32,838 nucleotides of DNA from an uncultured Prevotella sp. (GCA_958369755.1 CATXJC010000021.1:1-32838); one strand, 5' to 3'; counted from the first letter of the stretch, positions 14,876 through 22,613 are shown. Numbers and translations: made by a program. The notes: generated from the sequence alone by a model not told the origin.

Positions 14876-16036
14876 ATGGCTGAATCCAATTTCGTAGATT
14901 ATGTAAAGATCAACTGCCGCTCTGGTAAGGGTGGTAAAGGCTCCATGCACCTGCGCCACGTGAAGTACCAACCGAATGGTGGACCTGACGGTGGCGATGG
15001 CGGACGTGGAGGAAGCATCTATCTTCGCGGCAACCACAACTACTGGACCTTGCTGCATCTGAAGTATCAGCGCCACTTCTTCGCCGAGCATGGTGGCAAT
15101 GGAGGACGTGACAAGTGCCACGGCACTGATGGTAAGGACATCTATATCGATGTGCCTTGCGGTACCGTGGTGTATAATGCCGAAACCGGTAAGTTCGTCT
15201 GCGACGTGGCTTACGACGGTCAGGAAGTACTGCTCCTGAAGGGCGGACGCGGCGGACTGGGCAACTTCCAGTTCCGTACCTCTACCAACCAGGCTCCACG
15301 CTATGCGCAGCCAGGTGAGCCGATGCAGGAGATGACCATCATCATGGAGCTGAAGCTCCTTGCCGATGTGGGTCTTGTGGGTTTCCCTAATGCCGGAAAG
15401 TCAACCCTGCTCTCTGCCGTATCCAGTGCCCGTCCAAAGATAGCCAACTATCCGTTTACCACCCTTGAGCCATCGCTGGGAATCGTGGATTACCGCGACC
15501 ATCAGAGTTTCGTGATGGCAGATATCCCAGGTATCATCGAGGGAGCGAGCGAAGGAAAGGGCTTGGGACTGCGATTCCTGCGACACATCGAGCGCAACTC
15601 GCTGCTCCTCTTCATGGTTCCGGGCGATACCGACGACATCAAGAAGGAATACGAGGTGTTGCTGGGCGAGTTGAAGAACTTCAACCCTGAGATGCTCGAC
15701 AAGCATCGCGTGCTCGCCATCACCAAGTGTGACCTGCTGGACGAGGAACTCATCGAGATGCTGAAGGAGACCCTGCCAACCGATCTTCCGGTGGTATTCA
15801 TCTCATCAGTTACCGGACAGGGCATCCAGGAACTCAAGGATGTGCTCTGGAAGGAGTTGAACTCAGAGAGCAACAAGCTGCAGGAGATTACTTCAGAAGA
15901 TACCCTCGTTCACCGTGACAAGGATATGAGCCGCTTCCAGCAGGAACTCGAGGCTGAGGGCGAGGACGTCGTGGAGTATATCGACGAGGATGAAATCGAG
16001 GATGTAGATGACTTAGATGATTTCGAATATGAATAA
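14876..16036 (+). CDS. obgE: Obg-family GTPase, 386 aa
   Basis: This essential ribosome-assembly and stress-associated GTPase associates with the 50S subunit. The glycine-rich Obg fold (about 1-158) contains SGKGGKGSMHLR, GGPDGGDGGRGGSIYLRG and GGRGGLGNFQF. The G domain has GFPNAGKSTL (168-177), the switch region with PFTTLEPSLG, DIPG (216-219), TKCD (283-286) and an SSVTG G5 loop near 310. The C-terminus (about 355-386) is a strongly acidic tail rich in Asp and Glu. Length and motif order are normal. The pgeF frame overlaps its last 20 bases, so the two are translationally linked. Confidence 0.97.
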   Translation: MAESNFVDYVKINCRSGKGGKGSMHLRHVKYQPNGGPDGGDGGRGGSIYLRGNHNYWTLLHLKYQRHFFAEHGGNGGRDKCHGTDGKDIYIDVPCGTVVYNAETGKFVCDVAYDGQEVLLLKGGRGGLGNFQFRTSTNQAPRYAQPGEPMQEMTIIMELKLLADVGLVGFPNAGKSTLLSAVSSARPKIANYPFTTLEPSLGIVDYRDHQSFVMADIPGIIEGASEGKGLGLRFLRHIERNSLLLFMVPGDTDDIKKEYEVLLGELKNFNPEMLDKHRVLAITKCDLLDEELIEMLKETLPTDLPVVFISSVTGQGIQELKDVLWKELNSESNKLQEITSEDTLVHRDKDMSRFQQELEAEGEDVVEYIDEDEIEDVDDLDDFEYE

Positions 16037-16868
16037 GGAATATCATATCGCTGAGGGCGTCACTGCTTTCTCTACCACCCGAAAGGGAGGAGTGAGCCAG
16101 GGCAACTACAGCGAATTCAATATCAATGACTTTTGCGGCGACTGCGCCGAACACGTAGCAGAGAACCGCAGGAAGCTGGCGGATGAGCTGGGCATAAGCA
16201 TCGACCATATCATCCTGCCGCATCAGGTGCATGGAGTAGAGGTCCGTCAGGTGGCAGGAGATTATTTCTCAATGCCTGAGAACATCCGCAAGATGATTCT
16301 CGAGGGCGTTGATGCCGTGATGACCAATGAGAAGGGCGTATGCATAGGCGTTTCCACCGCCGACTGCATCCCAATCCTGCTCTATGACGAGGAGCACCAT
16401 GCCGTGGCAGCCATCCATGCCGGATGGCGAGGCACGCTGGCACGCATCGTCCACAAGACCATCCAGGAGATGGCTTTCGCCTATCATACGGAGCCAAAGA
16501 AGCTGAAGGCAGTGATTGGTCCGGGTATCTCGCTGGAGCATTTCGAGGTAGGCGATGAGGTGTATGAGGCTTTCGAGCAGGCAGCCTTCCCGATGGAAGA
16601 GATTGCCGAGCAGCGCCCCAATGCCGCCTTCTCGGTAGATATTGCCGAGCGTGAGCGCCTGGCTGCAGAAGGAAACATCGTGCAGCCACTGAAGTGGCAC
16701 ATCAACCTGCCGCTCTGCAACAAGCAGATCCTGCTGCATTGCGGTGTGGCTGAGGAGAATATCCAGGATTGCGGCATCTGTACCTTTGCCCATAGCGACG
16801 AGTTCTTCTCGGCAAGAAAGCTGGGCATAGAGAGTGGCAGAATCTATACCGGCATTCTGATGAAGTAA
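16017..16868 (+). CDS. pgeF: Multicopper-oxidase-like laccase-domain protein (PgeF/YfiH family), 283 aa
   Basis: Family members are zinc- or copper-binding purine nucleoside enzymes and, in E. coli, a peptidoglycan-editing factor that removes misincorporated residues. The metal ligands are visible: His72 in LPHQVHGVEV, Cys117 in GVSTADCIPILLYD and His134 in AAIHAGWRGT. The C-terminal DCGICTFAHSDEFFSARK segment is also typical. The listed start overlaps obgE; an internal Met at codon 5 (16029) also overlaps the obgE stop region and is an equally good start. A strong terminator follows. Which biochemical activity applies in this organism cannot be decided from sequence. Confidence 0.92.
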   Translation: MISNMNKEYHIAEGVTAFSTTRKGGVSQGNYSEFNINDFCGDCAEHVAENRRKLADELGISIDHIILPHQVHGVEVRQVAGDYFSMPENIRKMILEGVDAVMTNEKGVCIGVSTADCIPILLYDEEHHAVAAIHAGWRGTLARIVHKTIQEMAFAYHTEPKKLKAVIGPGISLEHFEVGDEVYEAFEQAAFPMEEIAEQRPNAAFSVDIAERERLAAEGNIVQPLKWHINLPLCNKQILLHCGVAEENIQDCGICTFAHSDEFFSARKLGIESGRIYTGILMK

Positions 16869-16879
16869 GTTTTCAAGAT

Positions 16880-16936
16880 AACATCCATTTTTCTCTTTTC
16901 TATGAACGAAGAGGGAAAAATGGATGTTTTTATGTT
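16880..16936 (+). terminator. Terminator after pgeF
   Basis: ACATCCATTTTTC on the left (from 16880) pairs with GGAAAAATGGATGTT on the right (ending 16928), followed by a T-rich tail to 16936. Confidence 0.85.
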
Positions 16937-16984
16937 TTAAGATTTAATGGTTAAATTTAAAAAATGAATCTAAAAGAATAGAGA

Positions 16985-18205
16985 ATGATTGTAAACAGAA
17001 GATTAAGAAGAATCGGGCTGGCTGCCGTCTCGGGAATGCTGATGCTTTCGCTGAGCAGTTTCATGCCCGCCAAGAATGAGTTTACTGCCGCCGAGCAACA
17101 GCAGGTGAGCATCGCAACGCCAGGTCTCTTTGCCCAGAGTCAAGCCTTCAATGTTGACTTTGAGATATTCCGTGCCAAGGAGTATTCTTTCCCGCTTCCT
17201 GTGGGCAAGGCTAGCCTTATCAATGGCAACAGCGTGATGCGCATCTCTACTGCCAAGGGCGATGCAGTGAAGGCGATGTTTGATGGTTATGTGCGTCTCT
17301 CGCGCAAGACCGAATCGATGGGCAACGTGATCGTGATCCGCCATGACAACGGTCTGGAAACCGTGTATGCCAACAATGCCGAGAACCTGGTGAAGGTGGG
17401 ACAGTCGATAGATGCCGGACAGACCATCGCCATCGTGGGCTCCCGAGAGGGAGAGACCTATTGCGATTTCTCCATCATGGTGAACGGTGCGCGCATCAAC
17501 CCGGAAACCATCATCGAACTGAAGAGCCATAAGCTCCGCCGACAGACCGTGCAGTTCCGCAAGGAGGGCAACCGCATCGGCATCAAGGTGATTGGTGGCA
17601 AGGACTCCTCCGTTTCCAAGAACGATAAGAATGATAGAAACAATAAGGAAACAAATAAGAAATCGGGAAGCAGCCGTGGCGATCATGCCATGACTCTCGA
17701 CCCTGACGAGGTGTACGACCCGTTTACCATCACCAACACCTTCCGTCTCGATTTGGAGAAGATAGAGGAGAAGGCATGGGCATATCCATTGCCTGATGCC
17801 CGTGTCATCAGTCCATACGGAGGTGCCCGCCGTCACTCGGGTGTGGATTTGAAGACCAAGCCTAACGACGAGATTTATGCCGCCTTCGATGGCGAGGTGG
17901 TTGCCTCGGGACCTTACTACGGTTATGGCAACTGCATCCGCATCAAGCATGCCTACGGCTTGGAAACACTCTATAGCCATCAGAGTAAGAACATGGTGAA
18001 GAAGGGTGATAAAGTGAAGGCAGGTCAGGTAATCGGTCTTACGGGCCGCACTGGCAGGGCCACCACAGAGCATCTCCATTTCGAGGTGTCTTTCGACGGC
18101 AAGCGTCTGGATCCAGCCATCATCTTCGACCACAGCAATCACAAGCTCAAGGCAGCCACCCTGCATCTTACCAAGGGCAAGGGCGTAAAGAGCGTGAAGA
18201 ACTAG
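16985..18205 (+). CDS. Exported M23 (LytM-type) peptidase with tandem domains, 406 aa
   Basis: A signal peptide (MIVNRRLRRIGLAAVSGMLM..., to about residue 28) directs it to the periplasm. Two homologous LytM folds are visible. The C-terminal one (about 255-390) has metal ligands His284 and Asp288 in RHSGVDLK, and the HLHFEV motif with His363 and His365, so it should be an active zinc endopeptidase cleaving peptidoglycan cross-links. The N-terminal copy (about 55-180) aligns by HDNGLETVYANN and DFSIMVNG but lacks these ligands and is probably a non-catalytic regulatory or binding domain. The domains are joined by a Lys/Asn/Asp-rich linker (about 205-235). It stands alone behind the pgeF terminator, with no clear TAnnTTTG element upstream. 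Confidence 0.88.
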   Translation: MIVNRRLRRIGLAAVSGMLMLSLSSFMPAKNEFTAAEQQQVSIATPGLFAQSQAFNVDFEIFRAKEYSFPLPVGKASLINGNSVMRISTAKGDAVKAMFDGYVRLSRKTESMGNVIVIRHDNGLETVYANNAENLVKVGQSIDAGQTIAIVGSREGETYCDFSIMVNGARINPETIIELKSHKLRRQTVQFRKEGNRIGIKVIGGKDSSVSKNDKNDRNNKETNKKSGSSRGDHAMTLDPDEVYDPFTITNTFRLDLEKIEEKAWAYPLPDARVISPYGGARRHSGVDLKTKPNDEIYAAFDGEVVASGPYYGYGNCIRIKHAYGLETLYSHQSKNMVKKGDKVKAGQVIGLTGRTGRATTEHLHFEVSFDGKRLDPAIIFDHSNHKLKAATLHLTKGKGVKSVKN

Positions 18206-18242
18206 AAATAGCGAAAATTACTCCTGTTAATCGAAAAATTCC

Positions 18243-18319
18243 ACCCGTTTGGATGATCAAAAGCCGGTAACTGCAAGTTTTTACGAATTGCACCATGGGT
18301 TTTTATCATCTGAACGGGT
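18243..18319. repeat. Nested imperfect inverted repeat before the DUF4468 gene
   Basis: ACCCGTTTGGATGATCAAAA (18243-18262) pairs with TTTTATCATCTGAACGGGT (18301-18319) with two mismatches and one bulge. An inner TGCAA/TTGCA pair (18272-18276, 18288-18292) is nested inside. It could terminate the M23 gene transcript or form a regulatory cruciform; no clear U-run follows. Confidence 0.6.
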
Positions 18320-18337
18320 TTGTATTTTAAAAAATGC

Positions 18338-18345
18338 TATCTTTG
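18338..18345 (+). promoter_or_regulatory. -7 promoter element of the DUF4468 gene
   Basis: TATCTTTG matches TAnnTTTG, 28 bases before the start codon. TTTG at 18319-18322 lies only 15 bases upstream, shorter than the usual 19-21. Confidence 0.55.
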
Positions 18346-18373
18346 CAGCATCACTTAAAATATAAATGATAAT

Positions 18374-19096
18374 ATGAAGAAATATCTTATAGTACTCGTT
18401 CTCTGCGTGCTTGCTCTTAAGGCAAGTGCACAGGTCTTTACAGCCGAACAGATCGAGAGATACGCCAAGGACAAGTATGGCGATAACTGGACAGAGGCTG
18501 CAGGAAACCTGAGCAAGGAAGTAGCCCTGGACAACAAGAACCGCCTGAACTATCAGGAGGTCATCGCCTGTGCGGGTCAGTCGAAGGCTGAAATTTTCAA
18601 GAAAGCCCTCGAATGGTTCAACCGCGCATTCAACAGTAAGGATACCCACGGCGTGATCCGACAACAGAATGCCGAACAGGGACTGATCATCACCCAGGCT
18701 TATATCGAGAACATCGCCCGACAGAATGCCGGAGTCAACCATTATCAGGTGGATATGATGCCGTATATCCGTGTGGACGTGAAGGAGGAGAAGGCAAGGG
18801 TGAGCGTCTATATGGACAGCTACGAAGTGACCGTAAAATCGGGCGGCGGATGGACAAGTGCCATCGCCAGTGTGCTCGCCGCGGCTGCTACCGGTGAGGC
18901 GGATGATGACGAGGTGGTGAGCAAGGATGAGGTGTGGAACATCAGTTCCTGCTATCCTTATGTAGAAAAGGACAAACACAAGCTGGCATCGAGCAAGGCT
19001 TTCGTGATGGCTTCGGCTTTCCAGAACTCCATTATCGACATTCTGAAAGAGGCGCTTCTTGCTGATTCTTCCGACGGATTCTCGGATGACTGGTAA
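18374..19096 (+). CDS. Exported DUF4468 protein, 240 aa
   Basis: The protein begins with the signal peptide MKKYLIVLVLCVLALKASAQ. The mature part contains the DUF4468 pattern: QSKAEIFKKALEWFNRAF, then VIRQQNAEQGLIITQAYIEN, then strands YIRVDVKEEKARVSVYMDSYEV. This TBP-like alpha/beta fold is common in exported Bacteroidota proteins of unknown function. A Gly/Ala-rich insert (about 155-180) follows and the C-terminus is acidic. It has its own promoter-like element and is followed 102 bases later by an exported caspase-like gene on the same strand, so the two may be linked. No catalytic residues are recognisable. Confidence 0.75.
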   Translation: MKKYLIVLVLCVLALKASAQVFTAEQIERYAKDKYGDNWTEAAGNLSKEVALDNKNRLNYQEVIACAGQSKAEIFKKALEWFNRAFNSKDTHGVIRQQNAEQGLIITQAYIENIARQNAGVNHYQVDMMPYIRVDVKEEKARVSVYMDSYEVTVKSGGGWTSAIASVLAAAATGEADDDEVVSKDEVWNISSCYPYVEKDKHKLASSKAFVMASAFQNSIIDILKEALLADSSDGFSDDW

Positions 19097-19099
19097 ATG

Positions 19100-19140
19100 G
19101 GAAGTTAGAGAGAAGTTAAAGGAAGTTAGAGAGAAGTTAA
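19100..19140 (+). repeat. 20-bp direct repeat upstream of the caspase-like gene
   Basis: GGAAGTTAGAGAGAAGTTAA occurs at 19100-19119 and 19121-19140. It is purine-rich and lies in the 102-base gap between the DUF4468 and caspase-like genes. It could be a regulator site or a slippage duplication. Confidence 0.85.
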
Positions 19141-19198
19141 GGGAAATCTATCAAACTCTATATATATAATAAGGTGTAAACATCAAAACCGCTAGTGT

Positions 19199-20221
19199 AT
19201 GAAATGGAAGAATATCATGATGATGGTGATGATGGCAGCAGGATGTTGGTTCTCGTTACCTGTCCACTCTCAGAGAATCTCTGTGGGCAAGAAAGGACTG
19301 GTGAAGGTAATGAGAACCGACTCCACCTGTGCCCAGGAATTTGTAAGGGATGAACATCAGTCTGTTGCTACCCGGAAGACGGCGAAGGCAGCGGGAGCCG
19401 CTGAAGGCGTGAACACGCTGGCAAGCTATCTGAAATCGGACGTGGATCTGAACATTCCCGTTTCGAAGGTGAAGCAGGAGAAGACCTTTGCCGTAATCAT
19501 CGCCAATGAGAATTACCAGGAGGAAGTGAACGTGGAGTTTGCCCTCAACGACGGTATGGCTTTCAGGGAATACTGCATCAAGCTGCTCGGCATTCCGGAA
19601 AGCAACCTGCATATCCGCAAGGATGCCACCCTCAACAATATGCTGGCGGAAATCAACTGGATGCAGAACATCGCCAAGGCTTATGGAACTGAGGCGAGAT
19701 TCATCTTCTATTATGCCGGACATGGAATGCCCGATGAGAGTAGCGGCACTTCCTATCTTCTGCCCGTAGATGGCAAGAGTAATATTCCGGCAACGGGTTA
19801 CAGTATGAGCAGGCTGTATGCTGAACTCAATGGTCTGAACGCAGCCTGCGTAACGGTGCTGATGGATGCCTGCTTCAGTGGCAGCAAACGAGGCGAGGGT
19901 ATGCTGGCTTCTGCCAGAGGCGTGGCACTCAAGGCGAAGGCTGAGGCTCCGAAGGGCAATATGCTCGTGATGACGGCTGCCCAGGGTAGCGAGACGGCTT
20001 ATCCCTACAAGGAGAAGAAGCACGGACTCTTTACCTATTTTCTCCTGAAGAAACTGCAGGAGAGTAAGGGCAAGGTTACCTATGGCGATCTCTTCGACTA
20101 TGTGAAGACGAATGTGGCGCAGAAGTCGGTAGTGGTGAATGAGAAGAGTCAGACGCCAACCATAGCCGTATCGGGCAACCTGGTTTCCACCTGGCAGAGC
20201 ATCAGGCTCAATGAAGACTGA
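19199..20221 (+). CDS. Exported caspase-like (C14 family) protease, 340 aa
   Basis: A signal-type N-terminus (MKWKNIMMMVMMAAGCWFSL, cleavage near VHSQR) precedes a p20-type caspase fold. Catalytic His175 lies in FYYAGHGMPD and catalytic Cys225 in LMDACFSGSK. The first strand TFAVIIANENY and the LNDGMAFREYCIKLLGIP helix are typical of bacterial caspase homologues (orthocaspases). The C-terminal part ends with a THGLFTYFL-type segment (KHGLFTYFLLKKL) and QTPTIAVSGNL, which forms the specificity side of the pocket. Most bacterial caspases are cytosolic; this one should work in the periplasm or at the surface. It pairs with the DUF4468 gene and closes at a strong terminator. The substrate is unknown, and a basic-residue preference is only a family expectation. 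Confidence 0.87.
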   Translation: MKWKNIMMMVMMAAGCWFSLPVHSQRISVGKKGLVKVMRTDSTCAQEFVRDEHQSVATRKTAKAAGAAEGVNTLASYLKSDVDLNIPVSKVKQEKTFAVIIANENYQEEVNVEFALNDGMAFREYCIKLLGIPESNLHIRKDATLNNMLAEINWMQNIAKAYGTEARFIFYYAGHGMPDESSGTSYLLPVDGKSNIPATGYSMSRLYAELNGLNAACVTVLMDACFSGSKRGEGMLASARGVALKAKAEAPKGNMLVMTAAQGSETAYPYKEKKHGLFTYFLLKKLQESKGKVTYGDLFDYVKTNVAQKSVVVNEKSQTPTIAVSGNLVSTWQSIRLNED

Positions 20222-20237
20222 TGTCTGAAATACGAAA

Positions 20238-20284
20238 AAATCCCCATCGACTGGACTGCTCCTGTCGATGGGGATTTATTTTTT
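20238..20284. terminator. Bidirectional terminator after the caspase-like gene
   Basis: A perfect 14-bp stem (20238-20251 with 20264-20277) is followed by ATTTTTTATT on the plus strand. An A-run lies on the left side, so it can also stop transcripts of the convergent small gene. Confidence 0.88.
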
Positions 20285-20302
20285 ATTCTCTGGAGAAAAG
20301 AA

Positions 20303-20503
20303 TTACTTCTTCTTCTGCGATTTACGGTTGGCTCTCTGTTGGCGATACTTTGCCTTCTGACGGGCAGAGCCGCTTCCGTGAGCACCCGTAATGTACTTCT
20401 TCTTCTTGGCCTTGGTCTTCACCTTGTCGTCGTCGTCCTTCTTCGGACCGCCGCCGCCCTTGAAAACCATGCCACCCATGATAATATCGTCAATATCGCT
20501 CAT
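20303..20503 (-). CDS. Small lysine-rich hypothetical protein, 66 aa
   Basis: The protein starts MSDIDDIIMGGMVFKGGGG, continues with a DDDDK acidic patch, and then is strongly basic (KTKAKKKKYITG, then QKAKYRQQRANRKSQKKK). It has no signal peptide or membrane helix. The composition suggests binding to nucleic acid or ribosome, an inference only. Its start lies 21 bases after the stop of the AICAR transformylase gene and it precedes a shared terminator, so it is probably the second gene of that unit. It could be a spurious frame, but position, composition and closure by a terminator favour a real gene. Confidence 0.6.
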   Translation of the reverse strand: MSDIDDIIMGGMVFKGGGGPKKDDDDKVKTKAKKKKYITGAHGSGSARQKAKYRQQRANRKSQKKK

Positions 20504-20524
20504 ATACCTTTTATATTATATAAA

Positions 20525-21709
20525 TTAATGATGGAAGAGGCGAACGTGAGTAAACGCCATGGCGATGCCGTACTTATCGCATGTATCGATAACATTATCG
20601 TCACGGATGCTACCGCCTGCTTCTGCTATGTATTCTACACCACTCTTGTGAGCACGCTCAATGTTGTCGCCGAATGGGAAGAAAGCATCGCTACCTAAAG
20701 ATACACCCTTGTTCTGGGCAATCCAAGCCTTCTTCTCCTCGCGGGTCAGTGGCTCAGGCTTCTCTGTGAAGAACTGCTCCCATACGCCATCCTGCAATAC
20801 ATCCTCCCACTCGTCAGAGATATAGACATTGATGGTATTGTCGCGGTCGGCACGGCGAATCTTCTCCTTGAAAGGCAGGTTCATCACCTTAGGACACTGG
20901 CGCAACCACCACTCATCAGCCTTAGAACCAGCCAGACGGGTACAGTGGATACGGCTCTGCTGACCGGCACCGATACCGATAGCCTGACCATCCTTCACGT
21001 AGCATACAGAGTTACTCTGAGTATATTTCAGGGTGATGAGCGAGATAATCAGGTCGCGCTTAGCCTCTGCAGAGAAGTTCTTGTTCTTGGTAGGGATATC
21101 CTCGAAGAGAGCTGGATCATCGAGCTTCACCTCGTTGCGTCCCTGCTCGAAGGTAACACCGAATACCTGCTTGTGCTCGATAGGAGCTGGCACGTAGTCA
21201 GGATCAATCTGGATGACGCAGTAGGTACCCTTGCGCTTCTCCTTCAACACCTTGATAGCCTCAGGTGTAAAGCCTGGAGCAATCACGCCATCGCTTACCT
21301 CACGCTTGATGAGGAGGGCAGTAGCCTCATCGCATACATCGCTCAGGGCAACAAAGTCACCGTAAGAGCACATGCGGTCTGCACCACGAGCACGAACATA
21401 AGCGCAAGCCAAAGGAGAAAGTTCGAAATCTACGTCATCGCAGAAGTAAATCTTCTTCAATGTGTCGCTCAGAGGCAGGCCGATGGCAGCACCAGCAGGA
21501 GAAACATGTTTGAAACTAGCGGCAGCAGGCATTCCTGTAGCTGCCTTCAGTTCCTTGACCAATTGCCAAGAGTTGAAAGCATCCAGGAAGTTGATGTAGC
21601 CAGGACGGCCGTTGATAACTTCGATAGGCAGTTCCCTTCCGTCATCCATATAGATGCGAGAAGGCTTCTGATTCGGATTGCATCCGTACTTAAGTGCTAA
21701 TTCTTTCAT
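20525..21709 (-). CDS. Stand-alone AICAR transformylase (PurH C-terminal-domain type), 394 aa
   Basis: The protein corresponds to the transformylase half of PurH and would convert AICAR to FAICAR with 10-formyl-THF in purine synthesis. The catalytic Lys67-His68 lies in AASFKHVSPAGAA. Further family segments are LSPLACAYVRARGADRMCSY, SNSVCYVKDGQAIGIGAGQQ, SRIHCTRLAGSKAD and the C-terminal GSDAFFPFGDNIERAHKSGV. The IMP cyclohydrolase domain that precedes this part in bifunctional PurH (about 500-530 residues) is absent, and the frame begins at a natural start with a promoter element 33 bases upstream, so this is not a truncation. IMP cyclohydrolase or a full PurH must be encoded elsewhere. Similar single-domain proteins occur in other Bacteroidota. 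Confidence 0.9.
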   Translation of the reverse strand: MKELALKYGCNPNQKPSRIYMDDGRELPIEVINGRPGYINFLDAFNSWQLVKELKAATGMPAAASFKHVSPAGAAIGLPLSDTLKKIYFCDDVDFELSPLACAYVRARGADRMCSYGDFVALSDVCDEATALLIKREVSDGVIAPGFTPEAIKVLKEKRKGTYCVIQIDPDYVPAPIEHKQVFGVTFEQGRNEVKLDDPALFEDIPTKNKNFSAEAKRDLIISLITLKYTQSNSVCYVKDGQAIGIGAGQQSRIHCTRLAGSKADEWWLRQCPKVMNLPFKEKIRRADRDNTINVYISDEWEDVLQDGVWEQFFTEKPEPLTREEKKAWIAQNKGVSLGSDAFFPFGDNIERAHKSGVEYIAEAGGSIRDDNVIDTCDKYGIAMAFTHVRLFHH

Positions 21710-21741
21710 CTTAATTAAGAAATGTATTTAGAATTTGGTTG

Positions 21742-21749
21742 CAAAATTA
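21742..21749 (-). promoter_or_regulatory. -7 promoter element of the AICAR transformylase gene
   Basis: The minus strand reads TAATTTTG, matching TAnnTTTG. An ATGG 19 bases upstream is an imperfect -33 box. Confidence 0.55.
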
Positions 21750-21833
21750 CAAAAAAAATATGAGAAAACCATTTTTTTCGTGCGAAATTCAAAAATAATC
21801 TCCCAAACATGACTCCGTTTCAAAAATATTGTG

Positions 21834-21841
21834 TACTTTTG
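21834..21841 (+). promoter_or_regulatory. -7 promoter element of the 84-aa orphan gene
   Basis: TACTTTTG matches TAnnTTTG, 72 bases before the start codon. No clear -33 box was seen. Confidence 0.5.
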
Positions 21842-21913
21842 CCCGCAGTTAGGAATGAAAAATGAAAATTTGAGAAATTAAAGGAATTGAGAATTTGAGG
21901 AAGGATAATCACA

Positions 21914-22168
21914 ATGAAAAATGATTTGAAAATCCTCGCTGTAGCTTTGGAGAAGAAGCTAGGCAGGGAACACCTGCAGCACGAAGAGAAGCATAGAAAC
22001 AACAAGTTGCTGCACAAGGTGTGGGAAATAATGAAAGGAAAGGAGAAACCTTCACAGCAGACACTCAACCGTCTGGCATTGCTTGCCGGATTCCAGAGCT
22101 GGGCTGATCTGCAGGGCGCATTGCACGGTACCGATGACGGGCTGACCAACTACAGCGCCGGAGAATAA
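21914..22168 (+). CDS. Small helical hypothetical protein, 84 aa
   Basis: The protein starts MKNDLKILAVALEKKLGREH and is almost wholly helical and charged, without a signal or membrane segment. The segment KPSQQTLNRLALLAGFQSWA followed by DLQGAL resembles a helical, HTH-like module seen at the ends of many Bacteroidota proteins (TLxRLAxxxGFxSWxxF type). Nucleic acid binding is therefore possible but not shown. It has its own -7 element and a good terminator and sits between two minus-strand genes as an isolated plus-strand unit, which argues for a real, independently expressed gene. Confidence 0.72.
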   Translation: MKNDLKILAVALEKKLGREHLQHEEKHRNNKLLHKVWEIMKGKEKPSQQTLNRLALLAGFQSWADLQGALHGTDDGLTNYSAGE

Positions 22169-22175
22169 GGAAATG

Positions 22176-22216
22176 CAGAAAGGGCATCCAATCGTGAGAT
22201 CGGATGCCCTTTTTCT
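22176..22216. terminator. Bidirectional terminator between the orphan gene and rplS
   Basis: AAAGGGCATCC (22179-22189) pairs with GGATGCCCTTT (22203-22213). The stem extends outward with CAG/CTG, and there are T-runs on the right and A-runs on the left. It serves both convergent genes. Confidence 0.88.
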
Positions 22217-22247
22217 GATTCTAATTTTTAATAGGTAACTAAGAAAA

Positions 22248-22613
22248 TTACTCAGCGCTCTTAGCGATGGTCTTCTTCTCAGCGATACGAGCCTTCTTAC
22301 CTGTGAGCTTACGCAAGTAGTACAACTTAGCGCGACGTACCTTACCGTGCTTGTTCACCTCGATAGAATCGATAGCTGGTGACTCGATAGGGAAGATACG
22401 CTCTACACCTACAGTACCTGACATCTTACGAACGGTGAAACGCTTCTTGTCACCATGACCAGAGATCTTGATAACAACACCACGATAGAGCTGGATACGC
22501 TCCTTAGTACCCTCGACGATTTTGTAAGCGACTGTGATAGTGTCACCTGCCTTGAACTCAGGGAACTTCTTGCCGGTTGCAAATGCTTCTTCAGCAACTT
22601 TAATCAAATCCAT
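22248..22613 (-). CDS. rplS: 50S ribosomal protein L19, 121 aa
   Basis: The protein starts MDLIKVAEEAFATGKKFPEF and carries L19 family segments FKAGDTITVAYKIVEGTKER, RIQLYRGVVIKISGHG, FTVRKMSGTVGVERIFPIES, and SIEVNKHGKVRRAKLYYLR. L19 lies at the 30S-50S interface. The open frame runs 110 codons further upstream to 22943, but that part is low-complexity Lys/Arg sequence with no homology and includes the promoter and the neighbouring divergent gene start. The 121-residue start at 22613 matches the usual family length (about 115-125). The gene is monocistronic here with a leader of about 90 bases, where autoregulation would be possible. Confidence 0.97.
   Translation of the reverse strand: MDLIKVAEEAFATGKKFPEFKAGDTITVAYKIVEGTKERIQLYRGVVIKISGHGDKKRFTVRKMSGTVGVERIFPIESPAIDSIEVNKHGKVRRAKLYYLRKLTGKKARIAEKKTIAKSAE

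Noticed and set aside
17003..18166. 387-aa minus-strand frame antisense to the M23 gene
   Set aside because: It is a high-GC coding shadow; His/Leu/Val-rich with no family motif, whereas the plus frame carries intact M23 motifs.
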